Notes: generated by a model not told the origin, from the sequence alone. 64,000 bases of DNA from 13-2-20CM-66-19 sp963824395 (GCA_963824395.1 CAWGPF010000001.1:1-64000); one strand, 5' to 3'. Positions 53,639-63,053 are shown, numbered from the stretch's first letter. Translations and numbers: made by a program.

Positions 53639-54634
53639 ATGGAGTCTGACAATGTTCTCGCCCGCAGGCGTCGCGCGGGCGTGCTGGCCGTGGGCGGGCT
53701 CGGGCTGTCGATCCTGACGGGCGCCGTCTGCGCCGCCGCAGAGACGGAGCCGCCGCGGTTTGAAGTGCCGGCGCCGGCGGACGGCGCCGCCCTGACATTC
53801 ATCACCTACGGCGACACGCGCTTCACGGAGCGCCCCGGCGTGGCCAACTCCCTGGCGCGCCGCGCGCTGGTGCACCGCATGGCCGCCGAGCACCCGGCGG
53901 CGATCCTCATCGGGGGCGATCTCGTCTATGAGGGCAGCAATCCTCAGGATTACGCCCTCTACAGGACCGAGACGCAGGAGTGGGCTGATCAGAACCTCGT
54001 GGTGTTCCCCGCACTCGGAAACCACGAGTTCAGGGGCTGCGATGCCGATGAGACGCCGTGCCTTGAGAACTGGTGGAGCGCCTTCGGGGCGCTGTCGCTG
54101 AAGCCGTTCCGGTGGTATTCGGTCAGCATCGGCCAGAGCCTGCTGGTGCTGCTACTGGATTCCGACAGCGCGCTGAAGCCCGGCAGCCCGCAGCGCGTGT
54201 GGTTTGAACACCAGATCGCCACGGCCGATGCGCGCACGAAATTCATCATGGTGGTGATGCACTACCCGCCGGTGCGGGATCCGATCTTTCCGGTCGGGCG
54301 CGATGAAAAAGAGATCGCACGCTACTTCGCCCGGAACGCCAAGTCCTTGCCGCAGCGGGTCGTGGTGGTGGGCAGCCATGTGCACAACTACGAGCGCTTC
54401 AGCAAAAACGGCGTGACCTACCTGGTAAGCGGCGGCGGCGGAGCGAAACCGATCCCCGTGCTACGGCTCTTCGGCGAGCTCTCCCACCTCCACACCGGGG
54501 TCAACTTCCATTACCTGCGCTTCCGGCTCGAGCAGGACCGGCTGAGCGCAACCATGGTCCGCTTCGACGCCGGCGAACGCCAGGCAGATACCTGGAGCGA
54601 ACCGGATCGCTTCGAGGTCAGAGCCAGGCGCTAG
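53639..54634 (+). CDS. Exported metallophosphoesterase
   Basis: This encodes 331 aa from ATG 53639. GTG 53627 is directly abutting the AAGGA and too close. The N-terminus has RRRR and a hydrophobic segment (Tat-like export). The catalytic motifs of purple-acid-phosphatase or calcineurin type are seen: YGDTR, GGDLVYEG, GNHEF, VVMHYPP and GSHVHNYER, in order from residue about 57 to 253. It binds two metals and hydrolyses phosphoesters in the periplasm. Confidence 0.88.
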   Translation: MESDNVLARRRRAGVLAVGGLGLSILTGAVCAAAETEPPRFEVPAPADGAALTFITYGDTRFTERPGVANSLARRALVHRMAAEHPAAILIGGDLVYEGSNPQDYALYRTETQEWADQNLVVFPALGNHEFRGCDADETPCLENWWSAFGALSLKPFRWYSVSIGQSLLVLLLDSDSALKPGSPQRVWFEHQIATADARTKFIMVVMHYPPVRDPIFPVGRDEKEIARYFARNAKSLPQRVVVVGSHVHNYERFSKNGVTYLVSGGGGAKPIPVLRLFGELSHLHTGVNFHYLRFRLEQDRLSATMVRFDAGERQADTWSEPDRFEVRARR

Positions 54635-54729
54635 GCAGCACCGTGCGGCCTGCCGCGATCCTTCACGCCCACACCCGCCACTGCAGCGCCGGAAGACGAT
54701 GGACGCAACTCATGAGCCCGGGGGTTCCC

Positions 54730-55659
54730 ATGCACCGCTATCACCTCGCCACTCAGCTCGCGTGCGCCCTGCTGCCCATCGCCTGCGCGTGCGCGGACAT
54801 AGCGCACGCGGGCGTCTGCACCGGCCAGGGCGTGGAGCTGCAGGTCCTGGGCTCGGGCGGCCCGGAGCTGCAGGACAAGCGTGCCAGCAGCAGCTACCTG
54901 ATCTGGCAGGATGGTGTCGCGCGGGTGCTGGTGGATGCCGGCGGTGGCGCCGCGCTGCGCTTCGGTGAGTCCGGTGCGCAGATGCATGAGCTGGATGTAG
55001 TACTCATCTCCCACCTGCACGTCGACCACACCGCGGACCTCGCAGCGCTCATCAAGTCCTCGTACTTCGAGGAGCGCACGCGCCCCCTGCCACTCTTCGG
55101 GCCGCCGGGCAATGCCGGCTTCCCCGCCACCACCGCCTTCGTCGCCGGCCTGTTCGACCCGGCGCGCGGCAACTACCGCTATCTGGGCAATTTCCTGCGT
55201 GCCCGCGAGGGCGGCTATGCGCTCAACCCCTACGACGTGACCCTGGAGGCCAGGCAGATCCGCACCATCTTCTCCGCTGCCGGGGTGCTCGTGCGTGCGA
55301 CGCGCGTCGTACACGGGAGCGTGCCGGCTCTGGCCTTCCGCGTGGAGATGGACCACCGCGTGATCGTCTTCAGCGGCGACACCAATGGCGACAATGGAAA
55401 TCTCGAGCGCCTGGCCCAGGGCGCCGACATCTTCGTCGCTCACAATGCAGTTCCCGAAGGCATCACCGGAGCGCCGCGCGCGCTGCACATGCCACCCTCG
55501 GTGATCGGCAGGATCGCGCACGCGGCCGGCGTGCACCAGCTAGTACTCTCGCATCGCATGCTGCGCACGCTCGGCCGCGAGGCTGAGACACGGCGCGTGA
55601 TCGCGGGCCTCTACGAGGGGCCGCTGGTATTCGCCAACGATCTGGATTGCTTCCGCTGA
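54730..55659 (+). CDS. Secreted MBL-fold metallo-hydrolase
   Basis: This encodes 309 aa from ATG 54730 (GGGGGT upstream). ATG 54712 is an alternative. The signal peptide ends HAGVC. The metallo-beta-lactamase-fold motif HLHVDHTADL (HxHxDH) is at about residue 96, with later ligands in VVHGS and FSGDTNGD and near LSHRML. It lies 95 bp after the phosphoesterase. It resembles arylsulfatase or RNase Z-like members, substrate unknown. Confidence 0.87.
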   Translation: MHRYHLATQLACALLPIACACADIAHAGVCTGQGVELQVLGSGGPELQDKRASSSYLIWQDGVARVLVDAGGGAALRFGESGAQMHELDVVLISHLHVDHTADLAALIKSSYFEERTRPLPLFGPPGNAGFPATTAFVAGLFDPARGNYRYLGNFLRAREGGYALNPYDVTLEARQIRTIFSAAGVLVRATRVVHGSVPALAFRVEMDHRVIVFSGDTNGDNGNLERLAQGADIFVAHNAVPEGITGAPRALHMPPSVIGRIAHAAGVHQLVLSHRMLRTLGREAETRRVIAGLYEGPLVFANDLDCFR

Positions 55660-55722
55660 TGCGGGAGCGGATGCGACCTGCAACAGCCGCGCTTAAGGCG
55701 ACGCCTGGGGGTGCCGTCGGAC

Positions 55723-55863
55723 CTACCAGCGCAGCAGGTCGTTCTCTTCGTGCCAGTACGGCTTTTCGACCGGCAGGAAGCGTTCGCGAACCAGCAGAAG
55801 AACGGTGGTAACGGAGAACGACAGGGCGAACGAGATCGCCATAAGAAACAGTGTTCTGAGCAT
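55723..55863 (-). CDS. 46-residue single-pass membrane protein
   Basis: ATG 55863, with AAGGAT 6 bases upstream. One hydrophobic helix covers about residues 5-25 (TLFLMAISFALSFSVTTVLL), then a charged tail (RERFLPVEKPYWHEENDLLRW) ending at 55723. It is likely real, because the ribosome site and helix are convincing. Not a known toxin type. Confidence 0.6.
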   Translation of the reverse strand: MLRTLFLMAISFALSFSVTTVLLLVRERFLPVEKPYWHEENDLLRW

Positions 55864-56001
55864 GGGTGATCCTTCACTCAAAGCCGCCCCCTGAGGGAGT
55901 CCACCGTACGCCCCCATACGACGTATTACAAAGAGTCGCCAGTTGGTGACATACCGGACGATGGCATTGGAGAATGCCTGCCCGCAGACGCCGGAGCAAA
56001 A

Positions 56002-56292
56002 ATGCGACGCACCCGCCCTACCCTGAGAGCTGTGCGGCTGTCCGCGGCAGCGACGCTGTTCAGCGCCTGTGCCCCGGTCATCCCGGCCAGCATCACGCCC
56101 GAGGGGAACGGGGTGTACCTCGTGACCCAGTCGGTGACTTCCGCGTGGCTCGATGCCCGCTCCGCAGCCCTCAAGCGCGCTGAGGCCTTCTGTCAGAAGC
56201 AGCACCAGCACGTGCGCCTGCTGACGCCGGACATTCTCAACTCTCCCGCCGAAGCTTCCGATCATGCGGAACTGGAGTTTCGCTGCGAATAG
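56002..56292 (+). CDS. Small lipoprotein-like secreted protein
   Basis: This encodes 96 aa from ATG 56002. The hydrophobic signal ends in LFSAC (Cys23). The mature part is an alpha/beta domain with KRAEAFCQKQHQHV and ends ELEFRCE, a Cys pair. Similar short domains occur in uncharacterised proteobacterial lipoproteins. Confidence 0.6.
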   Translation: MRRTRPTLRAVRLSAAATLFSACAPVIPASITPEGNGVYLVTQSVTSAWLDARSAALKRAEAFCQKQHQHVRLLTPDILNSPAEASDHAELEFRCE

Positions 56293-56317
56293 AAGCCCCC
56301 CGAGGTCAGCCCGCCGC

Positions 56318-58381
56318 TCAGGGTGAACGTCCGGTGGCGGGGCGGCCCGTGGCCCGCGAGCGCACGGTCGCTTCCGCCAGGTAATCATCCGCCGAGCCGG
56401 CGTTGGCGCGCTGTTCCAGCACCGCGGTCTCGACGTGCGGATCGCGTGCCCCGGCGCGCTGCGCGGCGGCGAGCGCCAGCTGCCGTGACACCCGCCGCGC
56501 ATGCTCGATCGCGGGCTGTTCCTCGGGATAGTCCTGGCTGCCGGCCGGGTCGTGCACGCGGAACACCCTGAACGCCGGCTGGTTCACGAGCACCTCGCAG
56601 ATCTCTGAGACGACGCCCGCGACGGCACCGACTGCATTGCAGACCGCCGCGTGTTCGGGCACCACGAGCTGCGCGCCCAGGCGCTGCGCCACCTCGGGGT
56701 AGTAGGTGGCGGCCGGCGCGCCGATGGCGATCAGGGGGGTGGCCAGACGGATGCGGGCGTCGAGCAGCTTCGAGAAAGTACGCCCGGCCACGACGTCCTC
56801 GATCAGCACGGACAGCGGACCCCAGCGGCCGTTCCTGCGTTCCACGCCCGGATCGTGCGCGAGCGCAGTCTCGAGCACGATGCGCGCAGCCTCGCGCACC
56901 ACGTGCTGGTAAGTGCGCTCGCACAGCGCCTCGGCCGTGGCGCGCTCCTTGCGCGCCGTGGCGTTGCGCTCCTCGGTCGCGAGCACCATCGCGCCGAGGC
57001 GCGCTGCCTCGGCGTCCCAGTCGCGCTGGCGCCCGAGCACGTGCATGGCATCGCTCGGCGTGAAGGCCGCGACGCTCGCCAGCCCGCGATCCACCAGCCG
57101 CCGCAGCGCCTCGACCCCCTGGGCGGTGCGCGCCACCTCACCGAGGCTGCGCGGCGTGCCGCTGAGCGCCTCCCACACGCGCTGCTCGAGCCGGTCCAGG
57201 TGCCCGGGGTGCTCACGCTCCCCATGGCGGAACGCAAACTCGGCCGCATGGGCAGACACGTGCTCGGCCGCCGCCAGCTGCCGCAGCGCGGGCAGCACCT
57301 GCGGGAACTGGGTGGCGAGCAGGCTCAGGGGCATCGCCTTGCGCGGCCCGACTGCGAGGCGCTGCTCGCGGTCAAAGTGCACCTCGCTGTCGCCGCCGAG
57401 CCCGCAGGTGCGCACGTCGATCGCCTGCACCATCGTGCGCCAGCCGCCGATCACCGCGCCCTCGGCGCGCACTACCGGCCGGCCGCCGGCCACGATGGCC
57501 ACATCCGTCGTGGTCCCCCCCATGTCTGCGACCGCGAAGTCCTCAAGGCTGCTGAGGAAGCCAGCACCCACGACGCTCGCCGCAGGCCCGGAGAGCACCG
57601 TCTCGACCGGGTACTCGAGAGCCACCTCGGCGCGCATGAGCGTGCCGTCCCCCTTGACCATCATCACGGGTGCGACGATCGCCTGCGTCCTCAGGACCTG
57701 CTGCAGGGCATCCAGCAGGTGGGCGATCTGCGGCGTGAGGCGCGCATTCAGCGCCGCGGTGAGTGCGCGCTTGGGGGCATCCAGCTGCGAGCTGAGCTCG
57801 TAGCTGCAGGTCACGGGCTTACCGCAGGCGGCACGGATGAGATCGTGCGCACGGCGCTCGTGGGCGGGGTTGCGCACCGAGAACAGGGCGGCCACCGCAA
57901 ACGCCTCAACCTGCGAGGCGAACTCGCGCACCGCCTGAGCGACCGCCGCCTCATCGAGCGGCTCGGCCTCATCCCCGCTCGCATCGTGCCCGCCGCGCAG
58001 GCGCACGATGACGCCGCCGCCTTCGCGCTTCAGGCCCGAGCGCTCGACCATCCGGTCGTCAAAGCCGATGAGCAGCGTGCAGATGGGGCTGAAGCGGTTT
58101 TCCACCACCGCGTTGGTGGCGAGCGTGGTCGAGACGGATACGAGGGAGATGTGCTCGCGGCACACACCGGGCGGCAGCGCCTGCAATACGGCGCGGATGG
58201 CGGCACCGAGTCCGATCGAGAGGTCCCAGTGCGTGGTGAGCGCTTTCGCACTCGCGATCACCCGCCGTGCACCATCAAGTGCCACGGCATCGGTGTAGGT
58301 GCCGCCGGTATCCAGGCCTATCCAGATATCTGGCGCAGCGGCCGCCTCTGCGCGCACGCGCGCCACGGTCATGTCTTGCAT
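56318..58381 (-). CDS. Hydantoinase A / oxoprolinase-like protein (HyuA type)
   Basis: This encodes 687 aa from ATG 58381. The N-terminus has IWIGLDTGGTYTDAVALDG, and DMGGTTTDVAIVAGG follows near residue 285. Both are the ATPase phosphate-binding signatures of the family. The length is that of HyuA. Normally a HyuB partner lies downstream. None is present here, so it may act alone or with a distant subunit. It is expected to hydrolyse hydantoin, 5-oxoproline or acetone-type substrates with ATP. Confidence 0.9.
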   Translation of the reverse strand: MQDMTVARVRAEAAAAPDIWIGLDTGGTYTDAVALDGARRVIASAKALTTHWDLSIGLGAAIRAVLQALPPGVCREHISLVSVSTTLATNAVVENRFSPICTLLIGFDDRMVERSGLKREGGGVIVRLRGGHDASGDEAEPLDEAAVAQAVREFASQVEAFAVAALFSVRNPAHERRAHDLIRAACGKPVTCSYELSSQLDAPKRALTAALNARLTPQIAHLLDALQQVLRTQAIVAPVMMVKGDGTLMRAEVALEYPVETVLSGPAASVVGAGFLSSLEDFAVADMGGTTTDVAIVAGGRPVVRAEGAVIGGWRTMVQAIDVRTCGLGGDSEVHFDREQRLAVGPRKAMPLSLLATQFPQVLPALRQLAAAEHVSAHAAEFAFRHGEREHPGHLDRLEQRVWEALSGTPRSLGEVARTAQGVEALRRLVDRGLASVAAFTPSDAMHVLGRQRDWDAEAARLGAMVLATEERNATARKERATAEALCERTYQHVVREAARIVLETALAHDPGVERRNGRWGPLSVLIEDVVAGRTFSKLLDARIRLATPLIAIGAPAATYYPEVAQRLGAQLVVPEHAAVCNAVGAVAGVVSEICEVLVNQPAFRVFRVHDPAGSQDYPEEQPAIEHARRVSRQLALAAAQRAGARDPHVETAVLEQRANAGSADDYLAEATVRSRATGRPATGRSP

Positions 58382-58615
58382 TGCGGGGTGAGTGAGAGCG
58401 AAACCCAGGGCACGGCAGATTCTCGGTGAAGCGCCCCACGGCGACAAGGGCGCCCCGGCGCCAGCCCGCGTGGGCGCGGGCGCGCGCCGGTGAGTGTCTG
58501 TAACGGTCTGTAAACCCGGCGCCGCGCGCGCGCCGGGCGCCTATACTGCGGGCGCGCCGCGGGAGTTGTGCGCCGCGCGGCGTCCGACATCAATTTCGCT
58601 CATGAGGTGCCTGTG

Positions 58616-58888
58616 ATGAAACCCTGGTTGATTCCCCTCACCGTTCTCGGATTTTCCCTGGCCGCACAGGCGCAGGATGCGCCAGCGCCGCCGAACGCGC
58701 GGCAGGCCTGTAAGGGCGACTACCAGAAGTTCTGCTCCGGCGTAAAGCGCGGCGGGGGTCGCATCGCTGACTGCCTGAACGCGCATAAGGGCGAGCTGAG
58801 CACTGCCTGTCAGGAAGTCCTCAACAAGTCCCCGCCGCCCGCCAAGGACGGTACCGCGCCGCCCGAGCAGCCGCCGAAGCCCCAGTAG
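58616..58888 (+). CDS. Small secreted cysteine-rich GLG1-repeat protein
   Basis: This encodes 90 aa from ATG 58616. The signal peptide ends AAQAQD. The core matches the Cys-rich GLG1 repeat: ACKGDYQKFCSGVKRGGGRI, then DCLNAHKGELS and ACQEVL. The four cysteines probably form two disulfides. A Pro-rich tail follows (APPEQPPKPQ). Such single-repeat proteins are scattered in proteobacteria. Function unknown. Confidence 0.8.
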   Translation: MKPWLIPLTVLGFSLAAQAQDAPAPPNARQACKGDYQKFCSGVKRGGGRIADCLNAHKGELSTACQEVLNKSPPPAKDGTAPPEQPPKPQ

Positions 58889-58903
58889 CGCAGGCGGCAA
58901 GCA

Positions 58904-58920
58904 AGGCCCGCCGCGGGCCT
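58904..58920. terminator. Bidirectional terminator-like hairpin
   Basis: AGGCCCG-CCG-CGGGCCT between convergent genes. A 7-bp stem, no T-tract. Confidence 0.45.
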
Positions 58921-58930
58921 GCGGCCGCCT

Positions 58931-59317
58931 TCACTTCTGCTGCGCAAGGTACGCGATGATGTCGGCGCGCATCTGCGCATCCGCCAGTGAGAAGAACATC
59001 TTCGTCCCCGGCACCAGGGCCTGCGGGCTCGTCAGCCAGCGGTCAAGGTTTGCCGCGTCCCACACGATCTGCGAGTCGCGCAGCGCCTTCGAGTAGGCGT
59101 AGTCCGGCAGCGACCCGGCACGTCGTCCGAGCACTCCGCGGTGCCGCGGGCCCACGTCGTTCTCGTCGATCGAATGACAGCCGCTGCAGGCCTGATAGAG
59201 GCCCTGCCCGCGCGCAGCGTCGCCCGCAGGCAGGGTGCGCGGCTCCTCGGCGTGCGCACTGAGGGCGGCCAGGAAAATGAGGAGCGGCGTGCGGGCCGCA
59301 TGCTTGACGCAGTCCAT
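58931..59317 (-). CDS. Class I c-type cytochrome
   Basis: This encodes 128 aa from ATG 59317. The signal peptide ends about residue 23 (SAHAEE). The heme motif CSGCH (about residue 44) is followed by the Met ligand region GTKMFFSL near residue 105 and a C-terminal helix RADIIAYLAQQK. It has the size and fold of mitochondrial-type cytochrome c (GPRHRGVLGRRAG). A periplasmic electron carrier. The partner is not indicated. Confidence 0.92.
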   Translation of the reverse strand: MDCVKHAARTPLLIFLAALSAHAEEPRTLPAGDAARGQGLYQACSGCHSIDENDVGPRHRGVLGRRAGSLPDYAYSKALRDSQIVWDAANLDRWLTSPQALVPGTKMFFSLADAQMRADIIAYLAQQK

Positions 59318-59384
59318 GGTGGGCAGCTTTCCGGTGACGAGCCGCGGAACGGGCTCACCGGCAAGGACTCAACCACGGCGCGCA

Positions 59385-59549
59385 TTATTCCCGCAGCGGG
59401 CGCCGCGGCCGATACCGCGCGCGCGGCACCGCCACGGGTGCCGCCGGTCGGGCACCGGGCGCGCCTGCGCTGCGCGCGGGAGGTACGGCGCCGGCGCCCC
59501 TCAGGGCCGTGCTCCATAACAGGGCGACGCTTGCGGCATAGACATTCAT
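59385..59549 (-). CDS. Small ORF with perfect ribosome binding site
   Basis: This encodes 54 aa from ATG 59549, preceded by AAGGAGG at ideal spacing. The hydrophobic N-terminus (NVYAASVALLWSTALRGAG) looks like a signal or membrane segment, and the rest is Pro/Arg/Ala-rich. Coding status is uncertain because the tail is compositionally random. Confidence 0.4.
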   Translation of the reverse strand: MNVYAASVALLWSTALRGAGAVPPARSAGAPGARPAAPVAVPRARYRPRRPLRE

Positions 59550-59659
59550 GGCGGCCTCCTTAGGAGCAGCTTCACGGTGCACATTGCAGCGCGCCGCGCT
59601 TGGCGGCACAAACGATTTGTCTCGTCTTTTCGGATAACTTAGACTCATGCGAACCTGCT

Positions 59660-60571
59660 ATGTCCAGCCGTCGCGCGCCATCACTCCTGGCACTGCGTGC
59701 TTTTGAAGCCGCGGCGCGCCGCCTGAGCTTCACCGCCGCCGGTCAGGAGCTGCACGTGTCGCAGGCGGCCATCAGCCGTCACGTGCGCGCGCTGGAGAAG
59801 GACGTCGGGCGGGAGCTGTTCCGGCGCCTGCACCGGGCGGTCGAGCTGACCGCTCCGGGACGCCGTTTTGCCGCGGACCTGAGCGCCGGCTTCCTGCAGA
59901 TCCAGCGCGCGGTCGAGGCGGTGCGCGGCGTGCAGACGCGGCGTCTGCGCATCTCGGCGGAGCCCGCCTTCGCCTCGCGCTGGCTCGTGCCGCGGCTCGG
60001 GGATTTCTCCATCAAGCACCCGCAGATCGAGCTGGAGCTTGAGACCTCGGACGAGTTGCGCGTGCTCGGCACCGATGCCGACCTCGCCATCCGCTACGTC
60101 TCGGCAGCCGTGCACCGCCCGCGCGCCCGCAGCCGCCGGCTGTTCTCCATGGAGGGCGTGCCGGTCACGGCCGGCGTGCAGCCGCGGCCGCCGCAGTGGC
60201 GGCGCGATCAGGCGGTCACCGCCTACCGCCTGCTGCACGATGACAACGGCAGTGCGTGGCGCAGCTGGTTCGCCGCGGCCGAACTTGCGGGCTTCGAGCG
60301 CGCGCGGCACCTGTACTTCAGCGATTATTCGCTCGCCATCGCCGCCGCCGAACGCGGCCAGGGGGTCGCCCTCGGCGCCGCCGCGTTCATCGAGCCGGAG
60401 CTGCGCAGCGGGCGCCTGGCGCAGCTCGGTGAAACGCGCGTGCCTTTCGGGGAATACTTCCTGCTCGAATCGCGCGAACGCTCCACGGCGCCGCTGCGTG
60501 AGGCCTTCGTGCGCTGGCTGATGGGCGAGATCGGCCGCCCTTCCCCGCGCGCCCCGGGTGAGCCGCGCTAG
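59660..60571 (+). CDS. LysR-type transcriptional regulator (GcvA-like)
   Basis: This encodes 303 aa from ATG 59660. The N-terminal winged HTH (LLALRAFEAAARRLSFTAAG, then VSQAAISRHVRALE, about residues 8-60) is followed by a LysR substrate-binding domain with the GcvA-group ending (RGQGVALG, FIEPELRSGRL). It lies 80 bp upstream of an amino acid permease in the same direction, which is a likely target. Ligand unknown. Confidence 0.9.
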   Translation: MSSRRAPSLLALRAFEAAARRLSFTAAGQELHVSQAAISRHVRALEKDVGRELFRRLHRAVELTAPGRRFAADLSAGFLQIQRAVEAVRGVQTRRLRISAEPAFASRWLVPRLGDFSIKHPQIELELETSDELRVLGTDADLAIRYVSAAVHRPRARSRRLFSMEGVPVTAGVQPRPPQWRRDQAVTAYRLLHDDNGSAWRSWFAAAELAGFERARHLYFSDYSLAIAAAERGQGVALGAAAFIEPELRSGRLAQLGETRVPFGEYFLLESRERSTAPLREAFVRWLMGEIGRPSPRAPGEPR

Positions 60572-60650
60572 TGGGGCCGCGCGCCCTGCCCGGCTTCTGG
60601 CCTGCGGCCGCCTCGTCCGTGCGCTGCGCATTGGGTCACATGGCGCAGCG

Positions 60651-62006
60651 ATGAACGCCCTCCCGACCCCCGTCCTGCAGAAGACCCTCAAGCGGCGGCA
60701 CATGGAGATGATCGCGCTCGGGGGCGTCATCGGTGCGGGCCTGTTCGTCGGCAGCGGCGTGGTCGTGCAGTCGGCGGGTCCGGCCGCGGTGCTCTCCTTC
60801 GCGCTCACCGGCCTGCTGGTGGTGCTCGTCATGCGCATGCTCGGGGAAATGGCCGCCGCCTACCCGGCCGTGGGCGGCTTCTACGAGTACAACCGCCTGG
60901 CGCTCGGCAGCCTCGCCGGCTTCTTGACCGGGTGGATGTACTGGTACTTCTGGGTGATCGTGGTGGCGCTGGAGGCCGTGGCCGGCGCGCGCCTGCTCGC
61001 CTTCTGGTTTCCCGCCGCGCCCCCCTGGACGCTGACGCTGGCGCTGGTGCTCGCCTTCACGCTGCTCAACCTGCTGTCCGTGCGCTCCTGGGGGGAGGCG
61101 GAGTACTGGTTCGCCTCCATCAAGGTGGCCGCGATCATCGTGTTCCTGTGCCTGGGTGCCGCCTTCATCCTCGGTGCCTGGCCGGGCAGCGGCGGCGGCC
61201 TCGGCCACCTCACGGCCCACGGCGGCTTCATGCCCAACGGCATAGGCCCGGTGCTCACCGGCGCGGTGGCGGCCACCGGGTTTTACTTCGGCGCGGAGAT
61301 CGTCACGGTGGCCGCGGCAGAATCGGCCGCTCCGGAGGAAGCCGTGGCGCGCGCCACGCAGTCGGTGATCTCGCGCGTGCTCGTGTTCTACGTAGGCTCG
61401 ATCTTCGTGGTGGTGGCACTGCTGCCCTGGAACAGCCCCGGCATGGCGCAGCCGTACGTGAGCGCCCTGCAGCAGCTGCGCATCCCGGGTGCCGGGCAGA
61501 TCATGAACGCGGTGATCCTGACGGCGGTGCTCTCGGCGCTCAACAGCGGCCTGTTCGCCTCCTCGCGCATGCTCCTGGCACTGGCGCGGCGCGGTGATGC
61601 GCCGCGCTCGCTCGCGCGCCTGAACGCGCGCGGCGTGCCCAACCGCGCCATCCTTACGGGAACCGTGTTTGGTTATGTGGCCGTGGTCATGAACTACGTG
61701 TCACCCGAGCGCATCTTCGCCTTCCTGGTGAACTCCTACGGCACGGTGGCGATCTTCGTCTACGTGCTGATCGCCTGCGCGCAGCTGCGCCTGCGCGCAC
61801 GCCTGGAGCGCCAAAACCCCTCGCGGCTGCGCGTGCGCATGTGGGGCTACCCCTGGCTCACGCTCCTGGCGATCGCCGCGATGCTCGCGATCGTCGCCGC
61901 CATGGCCTTCATTCCCACGCAGCGCGCAGCGCTCCTGTTCGGGGTGATCAGCGCCTGCGTAATGTTCGCGGCGTACTTTCTCAGGCGCCGCTTCGGGCCG
62001 CCCTAG
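60651..62006 (+). CDS. Amino acid permease (APC superfamily, AAT type)
   Basis: This encodes 451 aa from ATG 60651. It has twelve hydrophobic segments and the APC signature at the first helix (MIALGGVIGAGLFVGSG), also EMAAAYPAVGGFYEY. GABA/proline/aromatic-type permeases have this start. The 3' end overlaps the converging dioxygenase gene by 4 bp. It probably imports an amino acid whose breakdown the neighbours handle. Confidence 0.92.
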   Translation: MNALPTPVLQKTLKRRHMEMIALGGVIGAGLFVGSGVVVQSAGPAAVLSFALTGLLVVLVMRMLGEMAAAYPAVGGFYEYNRLALGSLAGFLTGWMYWYFWVIVVALEAVAGARLLAFWFPAAPPWTLTLALVLAFTLLNLLSVRSWGEAEYWFASIKVAAIIVFLCLGAAFILGAWPGSGGGLGHLTAHGGFMPNGIGPVLTGAVAATGFYFGAEIVTVAAAESAAPEEAVARATQSVISRVLVFYVGSIFVVVALLPWNSPGMAQPYVSALQQLRIPGAGQIMNAVILTAVLSALNSGLFASSRMLLALARRGDAPRSLARLNARGVPNRAILTGTVFGYVAVVMNYVSPERIFAFLVNSYGTVAIFVYVLIACAQLRLRARLERQNPSRLRVRMWGYPWLTLLAIAAMLAIVAAMAFIPTQRAALLFGVISACVMFAAYFLRRRFGPP

Positions 62007-62836
62007 AAGGGCTTGTCACCATTGACCGTCGCGCGGTGCATGGTGCGCCGCTCGGGCAGGTAGTCGGCGATGGCGTAGTGCTGCGTGGCGCGGTTGTCCC
62101 AGAAGGCAACGTCGTCCACCTGCCAGTTCCAGCGTACCGTGAGCTCGGGGCGCCCGGCCTGCGCGAACAGGAAATTCAGCAGCGCCTGGCTCTCCGCAGC
62201 GCTCAGCTCATTGATGTGGGTGGTGAAACCCTCATTGACGAACAGCACCTTGCGGCCGCTCACCGGGTGGGTGCGCACCACCGGGTGCACCACCGGGGGA
62301 TGCTTGGCGACGGCTCGCTCGTAGCGCTCCTTGAAGGCCGCATCGCTCCCCCAGCGTTCCGCCGGGAAGGATTTCGCCACCGAGTGGGTGGCGGTCAGCC
62401 CATCGAGCATCACCCGCAGGGGCTCGGAGAGACTCTCGTAGACCGCGCGGTTGCTCGACCACAGCGTGTCCCCGCCGCTCGCCGGGAGGCGCTTGGCGGC
62501 GAGGATGCCGGCCAGCGGCGGCGTCTGGCTGAAGGTGACGTCGGTGTGCCAGTTGTCGTTGTCCGGCAGGAACCCCGGGTGCGTGTCGATCAGCATGATC
62601 TGCGGCAGTTCCGGGAGCACCGGGTAGATCGGGTGAATGTGCAGCGTGCCGAAGCGCGCGGCGAAACGCACCTGCTGCTGCGGCGTCACGGGCTGCCTGC
62701 GGAAGAACAGCACCTGGTGCTCGACCAGCAGCCGGCTGAGCTCGTCCACCTGCGTCTGCGGGAGCTCCTGGGACAGATCGATGCCCTCGATGAGCACTCC
62801 GAGCGCGCGCGCTACCGGCCTTACCTGTATTGCCAT
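62003..62836 (-). CDS. TauD/TfdA-family 2-oxoglutarate dioxygenase
   Basis: This encodes 277 aa from ATG 62836, with AGGAAC upstream. The longer frame to 63034 has no site. The metal ligands are HxD in NWHTDVTF (about residue 96) and a distal His in RATQHYAIAD (about 252), with the 2-oxoglutarate-binding Arg in RRTMHRATV. It also has the TauD motif FVNEGFTTHI. It hydroxylates a small acid such as taurine or an aryl-oxyacid. Convergent with the permease. Confidence 0.9.
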   Translation of the reverse strand: MAIQVRPVARALGVLIEGIDLSQELPQTQVDELSRLLVEHQVLFFRRQPVTPQQQVRFAARFGTLHIHPIYPVLPELPQIMLIDTHPGFLPDNDNWHTDVTFSQTPPLAGILAAKRLPASGGDTLWSSNRAVYESLSEPLRVMLDGLTATHSVAKSFPAERWGSDAAFKERYERAVAKHPPVVHPVVRTHPVSGRKVLFVNEGFTTHINELSAAESQALLNFLFAQAGRPELTVRWNWQVDDVAFWDNRATQHYAIADYLPERRTMHRATVNGDKPF

Positions 62837-63053
62837 GACCGTTCCTGTTGGGGGACCTGAGGCGGCCGCCTGCGCGGTCCGTGACCGCGATTGTAGCGGC
62901 ACGCGCAGCGCCGCAGGCGGCCACTCGCGCCGGGGCGCGTCGGGCGTCGCGCGCTGGAACAAACGCGACATCCGCCGACAGCGGCCGCGCCCGCAGGCTG
63001 ACCGCACGCGGCGCGCGTGAGCTGGCAGACTCACCGGAGCAGGAGGTTAAGTC

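Noticed and set aside
56651..58429. 592-residue plus-strand frame
   Set aside because: Shadow of the HyuA-like gene, which has clear ATPase motifs on the other strand.
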